A program made the position numbers and the translations under genes. Positions 16,878-22,999 of a DNA stretch of 41,734 nt are shown in pieces. The notes below the pieces were generated by a model. The model was given only the letters and a program-made list of their open reading frames with translations, searched no databases and was not told the DNA's origin. The number at the start of each line of letters is the position of its first letter. Position 1 is the stretch's first letter. The DNA is from DASQFY01 sp036397815 (GTDB lineage Bacteria; Chloroflexota; Limnocylindria; QHBO01). The stretch is from assembly GCA_036397815.1 (NCBI GenBank), contig DASWIE010000101.1, positions 1 to 41,734 on the forward strand, given 5' to 3'.

Positions 16878-17396
16878 TCAGCCGACCTCCTCGATCTCGT
16901 AGCGGACCACCATCGTTCCAGCGGCGACGTCGATCTCCCGGATCACCTCGCGCACGGCCGGCAGCAGCAGCTCGCCGCCGTCCTCCCTCTCAACCCGATA
17001 AACCTCGTTCTCGCCCGCACGAAAGACCTCGACCAGCTGGCCGAGGAGGGCTCCGGCCTCGTCGACCACGCGCAGGCCGACGAGCTGGTGCCAGTAGAAG
17101 CTGCCCTCCGGCAGCTGAGCCGCCTCCACCTCGAGGTATCGACCGATGAGCGCCTCTGCCGCCTCGCGCGAATCCACGGCGTCCAGGGCCAGGACCGGCA
17201 CCCGGCCGGCCACCTGCAGCTCGCGCACGACTCGCGGCTGATCCTCGCCCTCCACGAAGACCAGCGCGCCGGCGGCCAGGTGCTCGGGCCAATCGGTGAG
17301 CATCTCGATCCGGACGGCGCCGGCGAGGCCCTTGGCGCCGACGATGCGCGCAGCTGCCAGCCGCTCAGTCGTCGCTGACGATCTCCAGCTCGACAT
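16878..17396 (-). CDS. rimM: 16S rRNA processing protein RimM
   Basis: Assists 30S head assembly, binding S19. It is 172 aa from the ATG at 17396. Family landmarks are ARIVGAKGLAGAVRIEMLTD (N-terminal barrel), SREAAEALIGRYLEV, FYWHQLVGLRVVDE, and the PRC-barrel end LLLPAVREVIREIDV. The start is uncertain: a GTG at 17408 and ATG at 17405 are also open, and all overlap the khpA 3' end (32-44 bases). Position between khpA and trmD is the usual one. Confidence 0.92.
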   Translation of the reverse strand: MSSWRSSATTERLAAARIVGAKGLAGAVRIEMLTDWPEHLAAGALVFVEGEDQPRVVRELQVAGRVPVLALDAVDSREAAEALIGRYLEVEAAQLPEGSFYWHQLVGLRVVDEAGALLGQLVEVFRAGENEVYRVEREDGGELLLPAVREVIREIDVAAGTMVVRYEIEEVG

Positions 17397-17601
17397 GCCG
17401 GCCATCACGCGTGCCCATCACCCGCAGCAGGCTGCGGATGGCGTTCGCGATCCGCCCGTCGCGACCGATGACCCGGCCCATGTCGCTCTCGTCCACGGTG
17501 AGGACCAGGGAGACCTCGTCGTCGTTCTCTTCGACCTCGATCCGAACGGCGTCAGGCTTCTCGACCAGCGCCCGAGCGACGTAGTCAAGGAACTCCTTCA
17601 T
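17365..17601 (-). CDS. khpA: KH-domain RNA-binding protein KhpA
   Basis: 78 aa, a single KH domain (formerly YlqC). In Gram-positive bacteria it works with KhpB in RNA binding and cell elongation. The diagnostic core is MGRVIGRDGRIANAIRSLLR (about 41-60), with GRDG as the GxxG loop. The ATG at 17601 overlaps the rpsP stop by 4 bases. Location between rpsP and rimM is typical. Confidence 0.92.
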   Translation of the reverse strand: MKEFLDYVARALVEKPDAVRIEVEENDDEVSLVLTVDESDMGRVIGRDGRIANAIRSLLRVMGTRDGRHVELEIVSDD

Positions 17602-18209
17602 TTCTCCGCCTCGGCATCTGGCCCAGCGGCCTCGGCATCTGGCCCAGCGGCCTCGGCATCTGGCGCAGCGGCCTCGGCGTCGGGTGCAGCGGCCTCGGCG
17701 TCGGGTGCAGCGGCCTCGGCGTCGGGTGCAGCGGCCTCGGCGTCGGGTGCGGCCGCCTCCGGCTCAGCCTCGTCCGAACTCTCGCCAGGAGCCTCGAGAG
17801 GAGCCTCGTCAGGGACATCCGCGGCAACCTCGTCGGCCGTGTCAGCTGCCGGTGCGGCGGCTGCCTTCGAGGCAGCTGCGGCCGCCTTCTTCGCCGTGGC
17901 CGGCTTGCTCGTCCGCTTCGGCTTGGGAGCGACACGTGGTTCGGGCCGTGCGCCCTGCGTGCCGTCGGGGGCGACGCCAGCCTGCTGCATCAGCTTCGCC
18001 ACCGTATCGGACGGCAGCGCGCCGTTGCCGAGCCAGACCTTGAGTCGCGCGGCGTCGATCTGCACCGTCGCCGGCTCGGTGAGCGGGTCGTAGAAGCCGA
18101 GGATCTCGAGCGCGCGCCCGTCGCGTGAGCGGCGACTGTCGATGGCCACCACGCGGTAGCTCGGGCGTTTCGTGGCGCCCACGCGGGTGAGCCGAATACG
18201 TACTGCCAA
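17598..18209 (-). CDS. rpsP: 30S ribosomal protein S16 with a long repeat-bearing C-terminal tail
   Basis: S16 is a 30S assembly protein normally about 80-100 aa; here it is 203 aa. Residues 1-80 are ordinary S16 (VRIRLTRVGATKRPSYRVV, LEILGFYDPLTEP, VWLGNGALPSDTVAKL). Then come a Lys/Ala/Pro stretch (about 90-125), an acidic Ala-rich stretch (125-151), and seven heptapeptide copies of AA(A/G)PDAE (152-200). The start is TTG at 18209, preceded by a purine-rich GAGAGAGGAAG. The tail is probably disordered and surface-exposed. It starts the rpsP-khpA-rimM-trmD set. Confidence 0.93.
   Translation of the reverse strand: MAVRIRLTRVGATKRPSYRVVAIDSRRSRDGRALEILGFYDPLTEPATVQIDAARLKVWLGNGALPSDTVAKLMQQAGVAPDGTQGARPEPRVAPKPKRTSKPATAKKAAAAASKAAAAPAADTADEVAADVPDEAPLEAPGESSDEAEPEAAAPDAEAAAPDAEAAAPDAEAAAPDAEAAAPDAEAAGPDAEAAGPDAEAEK
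17610..17756 (-). repeat. 21-bp in-frame tandem repeat, seven copies, in rpsP
   Basis: Seven tandem 21-bp units encode AAAPDAE five times and then AAGPDAE twice. The inner units are nearly identical at the DNA level (plus-strand unit gcagcggcctcggcgtcggg), while the two closest to the stop differ at several bases. Such an array can change copy number without breaking the frame. Confidence 0.9.
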
Positions 18210-18231
18210 AGGACGTTCTTCCTCTCTCTGT

Positions 18232-18297
18232 GCGGCTGTCAGCCGATCACTGTCGTTGTTCTGATGGGTCCGGCCGCGCTCAGCGCGCGGTCAGAAC
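18232..18297 (-). promoter_or_regulatory. Hairpins between the DUF3352 gene and rpsP
   Basis: On the minus strand a structure with outer arms GTTCTGA/TCAGAAC (18297-18291 and 18264-18258) and inner arms CGCGCT/AGCGCG (18287-18282 and 18280-18275) spans the stop codon of the DUF3352 gene. A second hairpin CGGCT-GAC-AGCCG (18244-18232) follows, just before the rpsP ribosome-binding region. No U-tract is present. Possible roles are mRNA end protection, processing, or control of rpsP; which one cannot be decided. Confidence 0.45.
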
Positions 18298-19839
18298 AAG
18301 GTGGAATTCGCTCATCGCGTCGCGCGCCGGGGCGGTCATCGCCAGCGCGTCGATCGCGAGCAGGATATCGCGTACGTCGCCGGTCACGCCCAGCTCGTCG
18401 CCGCCGGCATCGACGGCGGCCGCGACATCGACCCAGAACTCGTTACCGCCTCGCACGCCGGCAAGCTCCCAGGCGGACCGGTAGCGCGCCGAGGCGCCGA
18501 GCGTCGTTCCGTCCGCGGCAGCGCTCAGGGCCTTGGCAACATGATCGGGATCGAGCCCGGCGATGATCACGCCGTCCTGCATGGCATACGAGATCTGGCC
18601 GACCTGAGGCACGTCGATCGTGGTGATCGTGACGCCTTCGGCCTCCTCCTCATCGACCGCGGCGCCGCGCTCCCGCAGGCTGTCACGCATGCTGTCCAGT
18701 GCCGCCTGCGCCGCACCGGCGTCGGCCGGGCGGAGGAGGAGCTGCCCGCTCGGCTCGGAATCCTGCAGGCCGCCGATCGCAAGCGCCGTCTCGCGATCGA
18801 AGAGCGGCAGCAGGTCCTCGTCAAGGTCAATGCCAAGGAAGAGCGTCGCCAGGCCCCGAAGCTGGTCGATCGCGTCCGCGACCTCGCCGGCGCCGGGCGT
18901 GACGCCAAGCTGCTCCTCGGCAGCCGCGAAGGTCTGGCCAACGGCGAAGACGACCAGCTCGGCCTGTGTGTCGCCCGGCATCCATTCGGCGAGGCTCGAT
19001 GGCTCGCTGGCCAGGGCGAATGCCTCGCGCGTGCTGGCCGATGCCGCATCGGCCTCGAAGGGTGCGTTGCCGGCCAGTCGCAGCCCGTCCTGCTCGACGA
19101 CGAGCGCCAGGCTGGCGTCGGAATAGCCGCCCAGCTGCTCCTCCGCTCCCGCCGCGCCCGCCAGGCCTCGGAGGTTGACGTACATCGAGGCCAGGTGGTC
19201 GGCAGGCACGCGGCGCATGGCCACAACGAAGGCCGTGTCATCGGCCAGCGATGGCGCCCGATCGGCGTCGGCGTCAAGGGCGGCTCGAACGGCCGCGGCA
19301 TCGTTGGCAACCACGAGCAGGTCGTCGAGCAGCGCCCACGCGCCCTCGGGACCGATGGTCATCTCGACCCCCTCGTACGACTCCGGGTCGCCGGCCGCGC
19401 CCAGGTCTTCGGCGATCCGATCCAGCGCGGCGCCCGCGGCGACAGGGTCCTTCACGGCGACGAGCAGGGTGACGCTCGCGGCCGCAGGATCGGTCCCGTC
19501 GGCCTCCACCGCGATCGACAGCTGATTGCCGAGCCACGGGCGCAGGTCAGCCTCGTATTCGAGTCCCGCCTCGCCCAACAGCCGGCCGGCGATCTCGTGC
19601 AGCTTCTGGTCGAGGCTGGCGGCGTCGGCCAGGCCCGGAACGTGGCCGAGCAGCGCGGCCAGGTTCATCTTCTGCCCGGTCGAGGGTTGGAGGTAAAGGG
19701 TGCCGTACAGGCTGGAACCGGCCGGCGCCGCACGCGACGCTCGGTCTGCCGCGGCCGCAAAGACGAGGAGGTAGCCAGCGACCACCACCCCGGCCATCAG
19801 GGCCAGGAAGGTGGTGAGCGCGACGACCAGGCGCTGCAT
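18280..19839 (-). CDS. DUF3352 domain protein, membrane-anchored, function unknown
   Basis: 519 aa. A single N-terminal hydrophobic segment (about residues 4-31, VALTTFLALMAGVVVAGYLL) anchors a long extracytoplasmic part. That part has the DUF3352 hallmarks PAGSSLYGTLYLQPS, NLAALLGHVPG and LRPWLGNQLSIAVEAD, then repeated alpha/beta segments rich in Ala, Asp and Glu. The family is known mainly from Chloroflexota and Actinomycetota and has no established biochemical role. It sits 3 bases after ffh and before rpsP, interrupting the frequent ffh-rpsP adjacency. Whether it shares the SRP pathway's membrane context is only a guess. Confidence 0.8.
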   Translation of the reverse strand: MQRLVVALTTFLALMAGVVVAGYLLVFAAAADRASRAAPAGSSLYGTLYLQPSTGQKMNLAALLGHVPGLADAASLDQKLHEIAGRLLGEAGLEYEADLRPWLGNQLSIAVEADGTDPAAASVTLLVAVKDPVAAGAALDRIAEDLGAAGDPESYEGVEMTIGPEGAWALLDDLLVVANDAAAVRAALDADADRAPSLADDTAFVVAMRRVPADHLASMYVNLRGLAGAAGAEEQLGGYSDASLALVVEQDGLRLAGNAPFEADAASASTREAFALASEPSSLAEWMPGDTQAELVVFAVGQTFAAAEEQLGVTPGAGEVADAIDQLRGLATLFLGIDLDEDLLPLFDRETALAIGGLQDSEPSGQLLLRPADAGAAQAALDSMRDSLRERGAAVDEEEAEGVTITTIDVPQVGQISYAMQDGVIIAGLDPDHVAKALSAAADGTTLGASARYRSAWELAGVRGGNEFWVDVAAAVDAGGDELGVTGDVRDILLAIDALAMTAPARDAMSEFHLVLTAR

Positions 19840-19842
19840 CGG

Positions 19843-21180
19843 TTAGCGACCCAGGATTCCGCGCATGCCGCCACCGAGCCCGGGCAGGCGGCCATTTCCC
19901 AGCTGCCGCATCAGCTTCTGCATGTCGGCGAACTGCTTGAGGACCCGGTTCACGTCGGCGCTGGTAGTGCCGCTGCCGGCCGCGATCCGGCGTCGCCGGC
20001 TGGCCTTGATCAGCTCGGGGTGGCGCCGCTCCTCCGGCGTCATCGAGTCGATGATCGCCTCGATCCGCTGCAGATGTCCCTCATCGACCGCCTGCTGCGC
20101 GGCTCCCGCCATCTGCCCGGCGCCGGGAATCATCTGCAGGACCTGGCCGATGGGGCCGAGCTTCTTGACCTGGCTCAGCTGGCTGCGGAAGTCCTCGAGC
20201 GTAAATCGAGACTCCATCATGCGCTGCGCGACGCGCTCCGCCTCGTCGCCGTCGACCGACTCCTGGACGCGCTCGACCAGCGAGAGGATGTCGCCCATGC
20301 CCAGGATCCGTTGCGCCAGCCGATCGGGATGGAACGGTTCCAGCCCGTCGGTGCGCTCCCCGGTGCCGATGAAGGTGATCGGCAGGCCAGTGGCGCTGCG
20401 GATGGAGAGGGCTGCCCCGCCGCGCGCGTCCCCGTCCATCTTGGTCAGGATCAGCCCGGTGACCGGCAGCCGGTGATGGAACGCCTCCGCCACGCGCACC
20501 GATTCCTGGCCGGTCATCGCGTCGACCACCATCAGCGTCTCGGCAGGCGTCACGGCGCCGGCGATGCGGACGAGCTCGTCCATCATCGGTTCATCCACGT
20601 GCAGGCGCCCCGCCGTGTCGAGCAGGACCACGTCCAGGCCCCGCTGCCGCGCCGCCTCCATGCCCGAGCGGGCGACCTCGAGGGCGGGCGTGCCGACCGG
20701 CCGGCTGTGCACCTCGATCCCGATCTGATCCCCGAGCTGCACCAGCTGATCGACGGCGGCCGGCCGGTAGACGTCGGCGGCCACCAGCAGCGGATGCTTG
20801 CCATCCTTCCGGAGGCGGACGGCGAGCTTGGCGGCGGTGGTCGTCTTGCCGGAGCCCTGGAGGCCGACCAGCATCACCACCGACGGCTTCCCGTCGAGCC
20901 GCAGCGCGTGCCGCTCGCCGCCAAGGATGGCCACCAGCTCGTCATGGACGATCTTGACGACCTGCTGGCCGGGGTGCAGCCCGCTAAGCAGGTCCGCTCC
21001 CAGCGCCTGCGCGCGGACGCGGGCGACAAACTCCTTGACGACCTTGAAGTTGACGTCCGCCTCGAGCAGGGCCAGCCGGATCTCGCGCAGGGCGACGTCG
21101 AGGTCGGCCTCGGTGATCCTGGCCTTGCCTCGCAGACGGTCGGTGACCGCCTGCAGGCGCGCGGAGAGGGCTTCGAACAT
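19843..21180 (-). CDS. ffh: Signal recognition particle protein Ffh
   Basis: SRP54 GTPase that binds 4.5S RNA and signal sequences for co-translational targeting. It is 445 aa with an N domain (1-90), then a G domain with P-loop GLQGSGKTTTAAKLA (about 106-120), DTAGRLHVDEPMM and LTKMDGDARGG. The Met-rich M domain ends the protein (LGPIGQVLQMIPGAGQMAG, then RRRRIAAGSGTTSADVNRVL). The Gly/Met-rich end GLGGGMRGILGR is short. The gene has its own promoter and a hairpin in its leader; the DUF3352 gene follows after 3 bases. Confidence 0.96.
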   Translation of the reverse strand: MFEALSARLQAVTDRLRGKARITEADLDVALREIRLALLEADVNFKVVKEFVARVRAQALGADLLSGLHPGQQVVKIVHDELVAILGGERHALRLDGKPSVVMLVGLQGSGKTTTAAKLAVRLRKDGKHPLLVAADVYRPAAVDQLVQLGDQIGIEVHSRPVGTPALEVARSGMEAARQRGLDVVLLDTAGRLHVDEPMMDELVRIAGAVTPAETLMVVDAMTGQESVRVAEAFHHRLPVTGLILTKMDGDARGGAALSIRSATGLPITFIGTGERTDGLEPFHPDRLAQRILGMGDILSLVERVQESVDGDEAERVAQRMMESRFTLEDFRSQLSQVKKLGPIGQVLQMIPGAGQMAGAAQQAVDEGHLQRIEAIIDSMTPEERRHPELIKASRRRRIAAGSGTTSADVNRVLKQFADMQKLMRQLGNGRLPGLGGGMRGILGR

Positions 21181-21210
21181 GATATGGACCGATGCGGGCT
21201 AAGCGTCAAG

Positions 21211-21233
21211 GACGCCGGTCGGCGACCGGCGTC
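21211..21233 (-). promoter_or_regulatory. Perfect 10-bp hairpin in the ffh leader
   Basis: GACGCCGGTC and GACCGGCGTC (21233-21224 and 21220-21211 on the minus strand) form a perfect 10-bp stem with a 3-nt loop. It lies a few bases after the predicted ffh transcription start and about 30 bases before the ATG at 21180. No U-tract follows, so it is not a terminator. It could stabilise the 5' end or bind a regulator. Confidence 0.6.
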
Positions 21234-21245
21234 AGGCGGCTGACC

Positions 21246-21274
21246 ATTCTACGCACGCACGCTGGAACGGGCAA
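21246..21274 (-). promoter_or_regulatory. ffh promoter
   Basis: TTGCCC (21274-21269), an exact 17-bp spacer and TAGAAT (21251-21246) on the minus strand. This is one of the best -35/-10 pairs in the window. Transcription would start near 21239, giving a ~60-nt leader with the 10-bp hairpin. The ffh and hydrolase promoters diverge within about 50 bp. Confidence 0.7.
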
Positions 21275-21296
21275 CGGCGGCCCTCGTGGGGTCGCC

Positions 21297-21302
21297 TATC
21301 CT
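21297..21302 (+). promoter_or_regulatory. -10 element for an apparently leaderless hydrolase mRNA
   Basis: TATCCT ends 6 bases before the ATG at 21309, so transcription would begin at or next to the start codon. No Shine-Dalgarno sequence is present. The -35 is poor. The same 6-base spacing is seen for the kinase gene at 34184. Confidence 0.5.
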
Positions 21303-21308
21303 TCGGCG

Positions 21309-22046
21309 ATGCGGCTCACCGTGATCGGAGGCAGTGGCGGGTACCCAGGTCGTGGCCGCCCGTGTAGCGGATACCTCGTAGAGGCCGATGGCTTCGCACT
21401 CCTGATCGACCCCGGATACGGGGTAGCAACGGCACTCTCGGTCGCTGATGGACCGAAATTCGATGCGGTGCTCGTCAGCCACGCCCACCCTGACCACTGC
21501 GCCGACCTGAACCCGATTCTCCGCGCCCGCGCGTGGGCGGACGCTCCCCTGCCGCCGCTTCCCGTCCACGCACTGGCGGGCGCACTCGACGCCGTCCTGG
21601 CGCTCGATCGACCCGAGGTGCTGGCCGGCTCCTACGTGCTCCGCAACATCGAGCCCGGCAGCGAGCTGACCATCGGCCCGTTCGAGGTCGTTGCCGCGCC
21701 GCTCCCCCACCCGCGGCCCAACGTCGGTATGCGCGTCGGCGTCGGTGGGCGGTCGCTCGTGTACACCGGCGACTGCGGACCATCCGAGCAGCTGATCGAG
21801 CTGGCCGATGGCGCAAACCTCCTGTTGGCTGAGGCCTCCTACGCCGAGGCCGTCCCGCCGGACGTCGTCGGCTCGCTCTCGAGCGCCGTCGACGTCGGTG
21901 GTGAGGCCGCGACGGCCAAGGTCCAGCGCCTGGTGCTCACCCACCTCATGCCCAGGACCGACGAAGCCCTGGCGATCACCGCCGCGGCACGGTCCTTCGC
22001 CGGTCCCATCTCCGTGGCGCGACCGGGTCTCAGCCTCGAGTTCTGA
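21309..22046 (+). CDS. Metallo-beta-lactamase fold hydrolase (RNase Z-like)
   Basis: 245 aa MBL-fold protein with an N-terminus MRLTVIGGSGGYPGRGRPCS typical of the RNase Z/PhnP/cyclic-phosphodiesterase branch. Zinc ligands: the signature SHAHPDHCAD (about 57-66), His in APLPHPRPN (about 137), Asp in YTGDCGPS (about 156), and a final His in LTHLMPR (about 214). It resembles the small hydrolases often annotated as RNase Z-like; lacking the long exosite insertion it is probably not a true tRNA 3' processing enzyme. The substrate is unknown. It is a single-gene unit between divergent ffh and convergent ftsY. Confidence 0.88.
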   Translation: MRLTVIGGSGGYPGRGRPCSGYLVEADGFALLIDPGYGVATALSVADGPKFDAVLVSHAHPDHCADLNPILRARAWADAPLPPLPVHALAGALDAVLALDRPEVLAGSYVLRNIEPGSELTIGPFEVVAAPLPHPRPNVGMRVGVGGRSLVYTGDCGPSEQLIELADGANLLLAEASYAEAVPPDVVGSLSSAVDVGGEAATAKVQRLVLTHLMPRTDEALAITAAARSFAGPISVARPGLSLEF

Positions 22047-22084
22047 CCGACCACGGCCGCTTTCCGCCCGGGCCAAGGCGCTCC

Positions 22085-22999
22085 TCAGGCCAGAAGCCAC
22101 TCCACGTAGGCGGCCGGGTCGAACGGCGCCAGGTCATCGACCTCTTCGCCGATGCCGGCGAAGACGATTGGGACGCCGAGCCGATCCGCAACCGCCACCG
22201 CCACCCCGCCCTTGGCCGTGCCGTCCAGCTTCGTCAGCACGATGCCGGTCACGCCCGCTTCGTGGCTGAACGCCTCGGCCTGCGCGAGGCCGTTCTGCCC
22301 GGTGGTGGCATCCAGGACCAGCAGCACATGGCGCGGCTGGTCAGGCAGCCTGCGGGTGATCACGCGGTGGATCTTGGCCAGCTCGGCCATGAGCTGGACC
22401 TTCGTCTGCAGGCGACCGGCAGTGTCGACGATGACCGCATCCGTGCCGCGCGACTCCGCTGCCGCCACCGCGTCGAAGGCAACGGCTCCTGGATCGGCGC
22501 CGGCGCGCTGGGCGACGACCGGCAGGCCAAGCCGATCGCCCCACAGGCGCAGCTGCTCGATCGCCGCGGCGCGGAAGGTGTCGGCCGCGGCCAGGATGAC
22601 GGTGTGCCCGCCACCCTGCAGCCGTGCGGCGAGCTTGGCGATGGTGGTCGTCTTACCCGTCCCGTTGACGCCGACCACGAGGATGACCGATGGCGGCGGT
22701 CCCAGCTCGAAACGACCCGAGCCCACCGCCTCAAGCCGCTCGCGGATCTCGTCGGCCAGTGCCGCACGGATGTCGACACGTGGGTCACGGTCGACCCGAC
22801 GACGCGTGGCGTCGACCAGGGCGAGCGTGGTCTCGGCCCCCACGTCGGCGGCGATGAGTGCCTCCTCGACCTCGTCCCAGGTTGCCTCGGACGCTGGCTG
22901 AGCGACGCCCAGGATGGCGCGTAGGCGCGCGCCCAGGCCACCACGTGCGGGTCGCAGGCGCATCCCGGTGCGCGGCCCGCCGGGGCGGGCCATCGTCAC
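22085..22999 (-). CDS. ftsY: Signal recognition particle receptor FtsY
   Basis: Membrane-associated GTPase partner of Ffh. It is 304 aa with a very short A region (basic residues 1-25) and an NG domain: P-loop GVNGTGKTTTIAKL (about 108-121), AADTFRAAAIEQL, DTAGRLQTKVQLM, LDATTGQNG and LTKLDGTAKGG. The GTG at 22999 overlaps the smc stop (GTGA); an in-frame ATG at 22993 is an alternative. The rnc-smc-ftsY order is conserved in many bacteria; ffh lies next but across the inserted hydrolase gene. Confidence 0.95.
   Translation of the reverse strand: MTMARPGGPRTGMRLRPARGGLGARLRAILGVAQPASEATWDEVEEALIAADVGAETTLALVDATRRRVDRDPRVDIRAALADEIRERLEAVGSGRFELGPPPSVILVVGVNGTGKTTTIAKLAARLQGGGHTVILAAADTFRAAAIEQLRLWGDRLGLPVVAQRAGADPGAVAFDAVAAAESRGTDAVIVDTAGRLQTKVQLMAELAKIHRVITRRLPDQPRHVLLVLDATTGQNGLAQAEAFSHEAGVTGIVLTKLDGTAKGGVAVAVADRLGVPIVFAGIGEEVDDLAPFDPAAYVEWLLA

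Noticed and set aside
18301..21243. A 980-codon open frame on the plus strand opposite the DUF3352 gene and ffh
   Set aside because: It is the mirror of GC-rich codon bias; the minus-strand frames carry clear Ffh and DUF3352 motifs, while the plus-strand translation shows no domain-like pattern.
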